From: Phytophthora hibernalis
Taxonomy: Eukaryota > Oomycota > Peronosporomycetes > Peronosporales > Peronosporaceae
Direction of reading: 5' to 3'
NCBI GenBank assembly: GCA_012656075.1
Contig: JAAKBF010000260.1
Coordinates: forward strand, 186,001 to 250,000
DNA length: 64,000 nucleotides
In this document: positions 25,101-34,532 of the stretch, piece after piece
How positions within the stretch are numbered: the first letter of the stretch is position 1
Layout: each line of letters opens with the position of its first letter
Translations under genes and position numbers: made by a program
Notes under the pieces: generated by a model
Database searches by the model: none
What the model saw: only the letters and a program-made list of their open reading frames with translations
What the model was told of the DNA's origin: nothing

Positions 25101-25580
25101 GCGTCGCTTGTGACGCTCTCTGAGCACCGCTTCGAGGCACTGACGACGTTCTTGCTTGGTAAGTTTGCGCTGCGGAGTCTTTCCCGCCGGCGCAACCATT
25201 ATCCTCCTTCGCGTCTTTTTCGAGAATGAGGAGCTGACGGCTGTGAGTCACTCGCGTTGGTGGGTGAGACGTCCCCTTCTTTCCACTTGCTGCTGATCCT
25301 CTACTGGCAGAAACCTAAGCATGTGAATGTGCCCGTTTTACACACAACATTTTATCTTGATTTTATTAAGTGGTACATGGACATACACCCTTACAACTCC
25401 AAGTATAATATACTCTTATGTTAGACCTCCAACATAGTAGAGACGCTGCGAAAAAGCTGAACAAGGGTTTACACCTCGTTAATACTCATTTTATTTTTAT
25501 TTGTATCCAAATATATGTTCTAGAGTACAGCATAATATGTTGTATTATTATGATGCCATATTTTTATGGGAACTAAGGGG
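22186..25580 (-). mobile_element. piggyBac-type DNA transposon, complete ends
   Basis: TTAA at 22182-22185 and TTAA at 25581-25584 flank a 3,395-base element. Its ends are perfect 13-base inverted repeats: CCCCTTAGTTCCC at 22186-22198 and its complement at 25568-25580. TTAA duplication and CCC-type ends are hallmarks of piggyBac elements. The transposase inside runs leftwards. The perfect termini suggest a fairly recent insertion, although the transposase is internally deleted. Confidence 0.92.
22560..25251 (-). pseudogene. piggyBac transposase with the catalytic core deleted
   Basis: The frame can start at 25251 or 24934. The N-terminal 250 or so residues are Lys/Ala/Ser-rich, then acidic (24420-24330). 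The conserved domain begins near 24120. Readable parts are PLKVWTQIAAESNRYHKQSI (about 23990-23930) and IARTLMPIRKSIAAHWSTKQ through GALPTNRFNLF...LHFYKNKSPQTKVDRAWK (about 23800-23600). The sequence then jumps straight to DYHRLMGDVDVHDQLRMQRY (about 23460-23400), so roughly 200 residues that normally carry the first two catalytic aspartates are missing; the third (GDVD) remains. A C-terminal cysteine-rich zinc-binding region is present near 22960-22700 (CKVCATYK, FCPECS, TCYHIWHDDW). A small GT-AG intron near 24211-24132 is possible. Other single-base breaks occur. Confidence 0.85.
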
Positions 25581-25584
25581 TTAA
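25568..25584 (-). repeat. right inverted repeat and TTAA of the piggyBac element
   Basis: GGGAACTAAGGGG followed by TTAA, the exact reverse complement of the left end. Confidence 0.9.
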
Positions 25585-26260
25585 CCCCTGGTGAGTAGGT
25601 CACCCAATACCCTCAATTTGGGCATTCGGGGACGGGTGTCTGCAAGCAAGATCCATCTCAGTCAGTCTATGACCACCGTCGTGTCAACATTGGCCGAGTG
25701 CATCTAGGACGGCGGGGCGATGCAGGACCCCAGAAGCACGAGCAAATTCTGGGTCGATGTTAGGTTGTCCTGCACGATCTGAAGCTGACGGCCATTCTCC
25801 ATTCAGCTTTCTCTCTCCAGTCCTATCAGTTCTTCTTATAACTTGTATTGCCTTTCCTTCGGACTTGATGGCAAGCACACGAGCGTGGTTTTTATGATCA
25901 CCGTGTTGGGGGTCTGAAGCCTTGTGTACACGTGTTCTGGTCAGGGGACTCCGGGCGGCACACCAAACGTGCGCTCGCCAAATTGGCGGCCAATACCATC
26001 AAGTAGATGCCGCGACGACGGAAACGGCAGAGCGTTTCTTTTGCTCAGCATTTTATTTTTCTTACGTCCTGGACGAAGTCTGGATGCAGATCCTGTACAA
26101 TCCTGGATGTTATGAACCCTGGTCTTCAACGGTGGCGCAACAAAAGTGTGCTTAAGCTAAGTGTCATAATTCGGCAAACAGGTTCGAAGCAGCTTTATCT
26201 TCGATACACACTATGGTGCAACGCTCGGTGAAACACTACTAATAGCAAATGGTTCGCTGT
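25585..26260. other. intergenic region between the piggyBac element and the RxLR gene
   Basis: I see no gene, repeat or RNA here that I can support. Short open frames lack start context, domains or codon bias. Confidence 0.4.
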
Positions 26261-27069
26261 CTAGGTACATATACGTCTACCCCTTGCTGCCGCTGCTGCC
26301 ATGGCCTTGGCCTCCGCCGCTGCCTTGGTCTTTGCCTCCGCTGCCTTGGCCTTCTTGGCCGCCTTGTCAGTCGCTTGTTTGAAGTACTTAGCGTACATGT
26401 CCACAACTGGCATGGTCAATTCGTCTTTGCCAAGCATGTTAGAGATCGAGTGCGGGGACTTCGTGGCCTTAAACCAGTCATCCATTTGACCAATCAGGAG
26501 TCCTTCGCCTAACTGCTTCACTCTTCGATCTTTACTGTTCGTGGCCGCAAGGAGTATCTCTGAGAGCTTCTTGTCTTGATATCGAGTCGTTAATGACTTG
26601 ACCACAGTCGTTGCGTCGTCCGCATATTTCTGGTTAAACTGGGTCACATAGTTGAACCAAATCATGAAGTTCGGGCTGCCTATAAGGTCCTCCACCTTCT
26701 CAAGCTTGTCAAGCTTTAGCCCAATAAAGGCATCGCCCACCGACACTTTAGCTTGCAGCCAGGCCTGGGGTCCGGGATCTCTTTAGCCACATTCGATGCA
26801 ACATTCGGCGTGATGATCTTCGACGTGACCTTCGAGTTTGACGTGACCTTCGACGAGGTACTCGACTTGAATATATTCTTCAAACTGGAGGGGACCTTGA
26901 AGGAGAACCTCTCTTCGTCGTCCGTGATAGGTTCCGTCCTCAGAAACCTGTCAGCGGAGACACCGTTCTGGTCAGTCACCGAGCGAGTCGTGGATAATTT
27001 AGAGTCCGAGGCGTCGACGCTGGCGAGCAAGGCAGCTGCAACCAGCAGCATGACAGAGTGGAGACGCAT
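26261..27069 (-). pseudogene. secreted RxLR-dEER effector with WY-like C-terminus, one frame break
   Basis: The start at 27069 is chosen because it begins a clear signal peptide (MRLHSVMLLVAAALLASVDA). RFLR follows at residues 41-44 and DDEER at 50-54, the spacing of oomycete RxLR-dEER host-delivered effectors. A basic Ser/Lys/Thr linker leads to a break near 26765, beside a CCCC run. The C-terminal part continues in another frame (26746-26261) with helical WY-type sequence (SPNFMIWFNYV; MDDWFKATKSP) and an unusual Ala/Lys-rich tail (AAKKAKAAEAKTKAAAEAKA) before the stop. A single missing base would explain the break, so it is either a young pseudogene or an assembly error. It is only distantly similar to the other RxLR family in this window. 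Effectors of this kind act inside plant cells and modulate immunity. Confidence 0.85.
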
Positions 27070-27226
27070 GGGGCTTCGGTTCGGGGAGGGGGCAAATTCC
27101 AAAGTAAGAGACAGCTTGGAGTGCTGAAATATGCTTACACTGTAAGTACCGGTACACATGTATTAGTCAACGGACAGCAAATCTGCATAATAGTCCCCAC
27201 GATACGACAACGAGCAGATGCTTCTT

Positions 27227-27375
27227 ACGATGCTGTCACTGGGAAGGTGATACTGGAGAGTCTCCAGTGGAGACAACAGTCTCATACTGGAGACAACAGT
27301 CACTGTTGTCTGGAGACATGCTGGAGACAACAGTCACTGTTGTCTTCAGTATCACCTACCCAGTGACAGCATCGT
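27227..27375. repeat. foldback/MITE-like element upstream of the RxLR gene
   Basis: The two ends form a near-perfect inverted repeat of about 31 bases (27227-27257 and 27345-27375; outer part ACGATGCTGTCACTGGG, then an A/T mismatch, then AGGTGATACTG). The interior is full of further inverted copies of GGAGACAACAGT and ACTGTTGTCT, so almost the whole 149 bases could fold. It lies about 160 bases upstream of the effector start. Confidence 0.75.
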
Positions 27376-29389
27376 CCTGGCCACAATATTACGGCCACTC
27401 ATGCAGGTCTCCGTAACTCGGTCATTATTTTTCCGTACACGTATTAGTGTATTATGTATGAGATCTATTTTGGCTAATATCATTCGAAACCAACGAGTAT
27501 CATAACATAATATTTTGACATAATCAACCTTGCATTTATTTTGCCGTCAATGTTAAGCCACGAACACCCCTATATTTATTTGCTTTATCCTGAGATAGCA
27601 GTACTTTTAAGTCGTTATTCTTCGATATTTGTCTTATCTTTTGTATGCAGAAGTGCTCATCACGCTTTCACGTCTTTTTCACGTCATTTCTATCTCAACT
27701 TACTTATTTAAGTTATCTGTTTTATTTTTGGGATTTTACTTGGAAAACTGAAAAATATATCTAAATTTTACATTTCTTCATGGATTGCTTACGCGCACAA
27801 GGTGGTTTAACCTGCGGATTCATGGTAAATAGGCGCCCCTACGGGGGCGCCTACCCATGAATAAGGCGGGCCGCATCAAGAAATTAAGCAAAACCTGCTA
27901 TCCCAGTCTCCGCATCAGCCCTAGTTAAAAAGATTGATTGGGCGAGATACAGTAGGTCCAAATCCGCTGGCCGCGGCTATATGTACCGGTATTCTCTAAA
28001 ATTTATTTCAGAGTATATCAGTGATCCGATTTTCCGCTTAAAAAGCATACTTACCAAAACTCAGAAGAATCAACAACTGTAACAGCTCAACAGCTTATCT
28101 CCAAATCTAATAAACCCTCAAGAACTGACAAAATTACATGTTAATGTTAAATTCTGCTTTTGCTATCATAACGCAACTTCCACATGCTAACCTTAGAGAT
28201 CCGGACACCGACAGGAGCCAAAAGCACTCCAATCACTAATATATTATCGAGAGCTACATGTAGTAAAAAAGCAGCATGCTGCATGTGGCGTGCTAGTTCA
28301 ACATTCACGTAACATCTTTGAAAATTGTGTTCAATTATAACAATAGGAGCACCAGCAGTGGCTGCATCGCTACGCCGACCGCCAAGCCGGCTAGATCGTC
28401 TTCGAGGAATCATACGTGCAGACTTGACCAGCTCCTGAATTAAAGAACGTCAGTCCAACGTCTTCAACTGGGAGTTTGTTGAGAACATCCACCACCAACG
28501 GCGGCAAGCTCGGAGTTAGGTGGACCGCCACAAGTGCCTTCTAAGCGAAGTAGGAAGCTACTCAACTAATAGTAAACTTCCTCTGTCAACCCGAGTATCT
28601 TTCCCTATGAAACCAAAGTATACTTCACCATTCGTCTTCATGTAACCTGCGCTAGACCACCACAACCTCACTCTTGTCTAATATTTACAATATTTACTTC
28701 GAAGTACTACATGTTGTAGTAGCTAGGAAGCTACACATCCAGGAGCTTACTAGTTTGCTTGGGGCAGGGTTGTAGAACTGGGGGTTTTGATTTATGGAAT
28801 AATGGAATATTGGGGCAATCCACCCACCCCGCTAAAAGAAAAATGGATTTAACTGATCTTTAATAGTACTATTTAAAGTAAATAGTAATTTGAAAATGCT
28901 ATTTTATGTAAATATTAGCACAAGAACTACTGATACAGTACATGTAACGATTTTCAGAATTCCGAAGTAGGTGCAAATTAAAATGGTGGATAAATCGCAA
29001 ATAAAGTTATATATACAATAGCCTATAATTTTCAGTGGATTTGAGGCTGATTCGCGTCGATGAGAGTGCGGCGCAGGCCTTGAGTCGTCTGGTTAAAGAT
29101 TTTGGATTATACCTACCGTTTCACCCATCCGCCCCTAAAAGCAATCACCCACCCAGACTATTGCCAAATCGAGGGTTTTTAACAACGCTGGCTTGGGGCC
29201 ATTCCGGCTTTGCTTGCTCTTTTTGAAGTGTTGGTGTAAACTACACAAGTAACCGAAAAATATTTTTCTCCATCGTCCGGGTTTGCTTGCCATTTAGTCC
29301 GAGTTTGGCCATTAAAAGGTGTAGTATGAATAACCCCTATCCGGTACGGTAGTGTTTCCTTCACCAACAAGATTGTGTTTTGGTGTCGC
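27376..29389. other. A/T-rich intergenic region without recognised genes
   Basis: Two kilobases, mostly A/T-rich, with no open frame of convincing composition. The only clear structure is the palindrome at 27818-27862. The interval separates the RxLR gene from the START/zinc-finger gene. Confidence 0.5.
27818..27862. repeat. GC-rich palindrome with extended arms
   Basis: AGGCGCCCC and GGGGCGCCT pair around the loop TACG (27831-27852). Beyond a short mismatch, ATTCATGG-TA on the left pairs with TA-CCCATGAAT on the right. It sits in A/T-rich sequence and could be the terminal hairpin of a lost element. Confidence 0.6.
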
Positions 29390-30925
29390 CTATGTCGATA
29401 GCATTGGGTACGGGTCGCGAGGGTCCACACGCAATCTCTTGGAGGCGATGATACAGATCTTGCAGCATGGCACTACTACTGCGTCCGATCGAGTGAACAA
29501 TCTGCGCTTGACATAACACTTGTGGCATACGCGCTGCTTGCAGACACCGCAGGCCCGATGTGACGCGCGGACGAACTTGGACATTGCCGGCTTCTTCCCA
29601 CACATGAAACAAGGGTCACCTGGCATCGTCTGGAGGAAGGACTGTCGCGGGTCAAAGTTATTTGGTGGTGAGGTGATTGTCGATTCCGTGTCACGACAGG
29701 AGTCCTCTGCCTCCACCTGAGACTCTTCGCAGGTGCGTTGAGAGAAGCACGCGTTGTGCTCGGCGCGCTGTAGGGCTAGCAGTGTGAGACGCTTCGCCTC
29801 AGCTATCTCCGTCGCGTTGGCGATGGACAACATCATAGTGGTGGTTGCATCGCTGATGGCCAAGAAGGAGGGGGCGTCTTCACCGATGTCGAGCATCCCC
29901 TTAGAGTAAACGCGCACAGTACGCGAGCCCGCGTCTTGTCGAAAGATGCAGCACATAGTCACCTTGGCACGCACTACACTGTTGCTTGTGGATAGTTGCG
30001 GGTATTCAGCAAGATCCACGCTCTTGATCAACCGGTAGCCAAAGCGCTCGCCTCGGCTGTCAACGCCAGTGCCCATGGACTCGATAGAGCATACGTCGCG
30101 GTAGTTTCCGCTTCTCGTATCCCCAAACGTTTGAGAAAGGACCCACTTGAGCGCTAGCTGTTTAAAGGGGTCACGGTCTGACCCATGCTCGATCACGGAC
30201 AGCACTGCACACTCGAGGTGGCCCTTGTCCAGGAAGGAATTGGCCACGTGCATTTCTCGGCGGGTCTTGGCGTGCAGACCGTAGAGCACGTCTTCCAGCG
30301 AGCCGTCGATCGTTCCAACACAAAAGGCGGTCGGCACTCTCGTAAGTCCATTGTCCTGGCTCAATGAAGGCTGGAACTCCTGCTGCATTTTGCACTTGTA
30401 GACGCGGAGTCCGTTGTGTCGCTTCAGCAGTTTCCATTCCTGCGGGTCGGGCTCTGGACATCCTTGTCGACGGAACTCGCACTCGTGAGCCAACGTCCTT
30501 GATACAACACTGTGAGCCAAGTTTCGGAAAGCTTCAACGTCGCCTTCGCGGAGTCTCACTTTGGGCCGAGCCATCGGTGGCTCCGGTGTTTTCGATGCCG
30601 ATCGACTGAGTCGCGACTTGTGCCACCTCGCTTCTAATTTCTCACGCATGCTGGCAGGTTTAAGTCGATCTGTCTGGTGAAGTCGCTGGTCCGAAAGCGG
30701 CTGAAGAGTTCTCGCTCGTCGAAATGAGGTCAGGTCTGCCAGGTCCATTGTTTCTTTCGAACTAACACCATTGCCAATGGTGCAGACTTGAGCTGAGTGA
30801 GAACGGATTTGCTCAATGCAATTTTTGCCGAGTGTCGTTTCAGCAGAATTGAACTCAACCGGATGGGCATTGGACAGCCGTTTGTGTGTTACTAGTGCAC
30901 TTACATTACTCGTATGGTTCTCCAT
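29390..30925 (-). CDS. START-like domain protein with C-terminal FYVE-like zinc finger
   Basis: One uninterrupted frame of 511 residues, ATG at 30925. The first 120 or so residues are basic and probably disordered. A START-like lipid-binding domain occupies roughly residues 180-385; the block with FCVGTIDGSLEDVLYGLHAK, then CSIESMGTGVDSRGERFGYR and SVDLAEYPQ is typical of the oomycete family. A cysteine cluster near the C-terminus (CFMCGKKP, CGVCKQRVCHKCYVKRR, PCCKIC) spans about residues 435-495 and has the C-x2-C spacing of FYVE-related fingers, but lacks the classical R(R/K)HHCR core. Such proteins are strongly expanded in oomycetes and are thought to bind membrane lipids; the actual ligand is unknown. 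A longer relative lies at 61293-63272. Confidence 0.85.
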   Translation of the reverse strand: MENHTSNVSALVTHKRLSNAHPVEFNSAETTLGKNCIEQIRSHSAQVCTIGNGVSSKETMDLADLTSFRRARTLQPLSDQRLHQTDRLKPASMREKLEARWHKSRLSRSASKTPEPPMARPKVRLREGDVEAFRNLAHSVVSRTLAHECEFRRQGCPEPDPQEWKLLKRHNGLRVYKCKMQQEFQPSLSQDNGLTRVPTAFCVGTIDGSLEDVLYGLHAKTRREMHVANSFLDKGHLECAVLSVIEHGSDRDPFKQLALKWVLSQTFGDTRSGNYRDVCSIESMGTGVDSRGERFGYRLIKSVDLAEYPQLSTSNSVVRAKVTMCCIFRQDAGSRTVRVYSKGMLDIGEDAPSFLAISDATTTMMLSIANATEIAEAKRLTLLALQRAEHNACFSQRTCEESQVEAEDSCRDTESTITSPPNNFDPRQSFLQTMPGDPCFMCGKKPAMSKFVRASHRACGVCKQRVCHKCYVKRRLFTRSDAVVVPCCKICIIASKRLRVDPRDPYPMLST

Positions 30926-31157
30926 AAATGGCTAAGTTTTCGCATGTTGAGCTTGTGGGGCGGGCATCTAGAGATGTGAGCTCCATCGAAATCATGTAAA
31001 GGTTGTGAAGAGTGCGTGTCAATGCAATTGATTATCGAAAGGTGATGAAGGACTCTGTGGGTAATAAGTTGGCGAAGCAGTATTAACGCTTTTAAAACGA
31101 TCCATACTGTGGAAAACCTTGCACCGTGTACTCGTAACATTGTCATCAGCGAAGCAG

Positions 31158-31218
31158 CTACCGGTACTTCGAAGTGTATGTAGTGAAGCATACTACATAC
31201 ACTTCGAAGTACCGGTAG
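31158..31218. repeat. perfect 27-base inverted repeat (hairpin)
   Basis: The arms at 31158-31184 and 31192-31218 are exact reverse complements around a 7-base loop (GAAGCAT). Each arm contains the motifs TACCGGTA and ACTTCGAAGT, which recur all over 27-52 kb. It lies about 230 bases upstream of the START gene. Confidence 0.85.
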
Positions 31219-31586
31219 GTGCTTGCTGTCAGGACAAACAAGGGAAGTATTTGCTTCAATTCAGGAGGAAACTTCATGCACAATGATGCATGGGTTGATG
31301 AACTACAGCTCACATATCCTCTTCAATGATGCTTCGTCGTACCGACAGTGTTAAAAGGCCAACGGCAACAGCAAATTTGCACAACTGCAGGGCGACCGTC
31401 TATTCTCTTCGAGGGTAGGGAGTCCAGCGTGAACGAAAGACACCAAGACGAATAGCCAAAGAAGGAGCAACATTGCTAAGAAACATTGGAGTCCAAACCG
31501 GAAATCAAAGAGTTCTTTATACTCCACTTGAACCAAAAAGCCCTCCTCTCCGATTGATACCTCCTTACTTCATCTCCTTCGCACTT

Positions 31587-32273
31587 TCACTGCACGCCCA
31601 CCAGGAACATGGAGAGGTATGCATGCATGAACCATAGGTATGCACCCACAAACACCAGTCGTTGTATCATGGGCGGCAAAATCACCAAAAGCTGCACCAC
31701 GACACCCCACGACCACATGAACAGGTACGGCAGCGTCAGCCAGTGCCACACAGGCCACATACCGATCGCCAAGCTGTCAACCAACACAACGTTTGCATTA
31801 ATGCACTAAACCGGTACACACTACACTAAACCGGTACGTGCACTAAACCGGTACATTACGTACCAGAACCCCGACGCCAGTATACACGCCAGCATTCCAT
31901 GCGTCGCCGTCTTGGTGGTTTCATAGTGGACGTTCTCCCCTCGAATCAAACTGCGGTACACTTCAATGTAGCCACCAAAGACACCCAGTATTGTCCCGAA
32001 TAAAATGCCCAAGTGCACGAAACTGCGGAGTGCGTGGGGCGCGTGCAGCAATTGGGGCACAAAGTCCGCCTCGTACAGCCCCAGACCGGCCACGGTTAAG
32101 AACGTAAATGACCAGATGCGGTCTAGCACGTAGCGCACCCAACTCTCTGCAGCCTGTACATGACGCTCTGTCCGGATATTGGGGACCATTGGGTCCGTCT
32201 CCATGACTTCTGTCTGCTCTTCGCTCTCCACCGCGTGCGGACGCCGCTCCTTGACTTCCTGCATGTGCATCAT
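31587..32273 (-). CDS. TMEM128-like small multi-pass membrane protein, two exons
   Basis: Exon 1 is 32273-31864 and exon 2 is 31773-31587, joined across a 90-base GT-AG intron (GTACGT ... TTGACAG) that keeps the frame; the product is about 198 residues. A charged N-terminus of about 45 residues is followed by four hydrophobic segments: FTFLTVAGLGLYEADF, LGILFGTILGVFGGYIEVY, HGMLACILASGF continuing across the junction into LAIGMWPVWHWLTLP, and a final LLVILPP-containing segment. The GFxLAIxxWPVWxxLT pattern and overall size resemble TMEM128, an uncharacterised ER-type membrane protein of animals and protists. The resemblance is from memory of the family, so the name is tentative. The intron contains three ACTAAACCGGTAC repeats. 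Confidence 0.65.
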
Positions 32274-32415
32274 CTTGATAACTGCGTCGATACGGTTAGA
32301 ATTATGACGGTAACTTATCGAACCTTAACATGTTATAACTAATTGCTAAAAAATACGTTTAGAGTTAAATAGGTGTGTGTAACTGAATCCTCTCATCTCA
32401 GATCAGGCGACGCTT

Positions 32416-34160
32416 ATGGGGGCCACGAAGAAGTCAACGGTGGTTATAGAGGCGTCCGTGTCGACGACGTCTTCACGCAGTTGTCGGGAGTTCGCAGCCA
32501 ACAAGCGGGGCGTCTTCTTCCTCACGTTCTTCAGCTATGTGCTGTTCCATGCCAGTCGCAAGAGTTTCTCGGCTATTAAGGGCGAGATGGCCGACGAGCA
32601 GTGGATCCACTCCAAGATCTACGGGAGGGACCAGCAGGCCGAGATGTATGGGCTGCTGGACACGCTCTTTATGGGTTTCTATGCCGTGGGACTCTACATC
32701 AGGTAAGTCTAACTGTTATGCGGTTCTTAACCGCATAACAGTTAACTGATATGTGACGTGTGACGTTGAAGTGGCATGTTAGGGGACAAACACGACTTAC
32801 GACGTATGATCGCTGGTGGTATGTGGGCGACTGCAGCTATTGTGTTGATGTTTGGACTGGGAGCAATGGCAGAGATCCACGCTTTGAGTTTTTATGCTGT
32901 TTTGTGGGGACTTAACGGACTCATCCAGTCCAGTGGTTGGCCAGCCAACGTCGCTGTTATGGGCAAGTGGTTTGACCAGCGAGAACGTGGTGCAGTGCTG
33001 GGTGTATGGAGTGGCAATGCTTGTCTGGGAAATATTGTGGGCACGGCACTGGTGGCCGTGATGTTCGCACTTTTGACAAGACGGTGGCGTGGAAACTTGC
33101 GCTCGTCGTGTCGGCGGTGCTGGTGGCGTTTCATGGACTGCTGATCCATTTCTTCCTGTACCCGGATCCGAAGGACGTCCAGTACCGCCATGAAAGCCTG
33201 GAAGACGCCAAGCCAGAAATCGCTAAGACAAAAGATGACCCGGACGAGACAAGTGATGAAGCGAAATCTAAGGGTATTGGCTTCTTGGAGGCGTGGTGCA
33301 TTCCCGGGTGAGTGGTGAGGCCTATGTCACAATACGTTTGCTTATTGTTTCTGACGTGGATACTATTCTGGTAGGTCCTCCCTTACGCCATGTCGTACGC
33401 ATGCCTTAAATCTGTCAACTACGCACTGTTCTTCTGGATCCCATTTTATCTGACGGTGTCGCTCCACATGGAGAACAGCAAAGCTGACTCTTTCTCGGTT
33501 TGTACTGCATTCTGCTCGTTTGTGTTGTTGCTGGATGCAGTCTAATGGTCTGCCAACTTCTTAGATGCTGTATGACGCTGGGCAAATTGTTGGTGGTTTC
33601 GTCGGCGGGATTGTGTCCGACAGAATGGGGGTGCGGTCCCCGGTTGTCGTAACTATGCTGCTCTTCTCCTGGTCCGAACACTTCCTGTGGATGGAGATGT
33701 TTTTTCGTTGGCTAATTGATGTTGTTTGCATAGCATTACACTATACTTCATGGACGGAGCTTCGTACGATATGACCGCGCTGCTACTGCTGGTTTCCGGA
33801 TTCATGTTAGGTGGCCCAGCCAACCTCATCAGCACCGCTATCTCCGCAGATCTAGGCACCCACGAGAGCATTCGAGGCGACGCAGAGGCACTGTCGACGG
33901 TCACAGGCATTATTGACGGAACAGGGAGTGTTGGCGCCGCATTGGTACAGTACCTCGTGGGATACTTGGCCAACTGCCAGTACGAGCCAAAAGGCTGCAA
34001 CCCCAAAAGCCCGCGTTGTGTGCAGGTATGTTCGTGGGGACCGGTATTCGTTTTGCTGGAGGTGGGCACCGTCATGTCGTGTGTGTGCCTTGCACAGCTC
34101 CTGTACCACGAACTACTGCTCATTCGAAGCCGTCGCCGCTATTGTGTTCGAGAGAACTAA
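32416..34160 (+). CDS. SLC37-type sugar-phosphate/phosphate antiporter (MFS), multi-exon, two frame problems
   Basis: ATG at 32416. Exon 1 (32416-32702) carries TM1 and the MFS entry (RGVFFLTFFSYVLFHASRKS). Exon 2 from 32772 has the loop-2 type motif GDKHDLRRM and then SSGWPANVAVMGKWFDQRER. Further exons are about 33375-33498 (KSVNYALFFWIPFYLTVS), 33565-33671 (AGQIVGGFVGGIVSDRMG) and 33734-34160 (GPANLISTAISADLGTHES). Introns are 60-75 bases, GT-AG. SLC37 proteins exchange glycerol-3-phosphate or glucose-6-phosphate for phosphate across membranes. Two problems prevent a continuous product: a single base seems to be missing at about 33073 beside TTTT, and the junction 33307/33375 is off by one base. 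These may be assembly errors rather than gene death. Confidence 0.8.
32711..32743. repeat. perfect hairpin inside intron 1 of the transporter gene
   Basis: AACTGTTATGCGGTT, the loop CTT, then AACCGCATAACAGTT: a 15-base perfect stem starting 8 bases after the 5' splice site of a 69-base intron. Confidence 0.8.
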
Positions 34161-34532
34161 GGCCTCCAGTCATACAGATGATACCGGTATCCGGCAGGCG
34201 CGAACAATCCTCAAACGTATCGCTTCCTACTGTGAATACCATTTTTCAGCGTTAGATCTGCCGCGTATCTCGTGTACTGGATGCACAAGCGAGTATGCAC
34301 GACGTTCATGTAGTGCGGCTGCTCCTACGTGATGGCTGAGCCTGGAACAGGTATAATGTTGGCTTACTCCGCATTGGTAGCACACTCACATTACGAGCTT
34401 AACGATACCATTTAAGCCTCTGTCATAAACAATATAATACGAAGTACCGGTACCTGGTACTACGTAGTACTGGGAGTACTTAGTAATAAATAATTAAAAT
34501 TTACGGCCCTGAAGCAAGGAGTTTACCGACAC

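Noticed and set aside
24420..25229. Plus-strand frame of 269 codons inside the piggyBac element
   Set aside because: It is the mirror of the Lys/Ala-rich transposase N-terminus; its Cys/Phe/Arg-rich composition is an artefact of that bias.
28147..28413. Minus-strand frame of 88 codons in the A/T-rich gap
   Set aside because: No domain, no supporting codon bias, and no flanking exon.
31821..31863. Continuous end of the TMEM128-like frame at 31821 instead of splicing
   Set aside because: Reading through gives a truncated last helix and runs into ACCGGTAC repeats, while the GT-AG join continues the membrane protein in frame.
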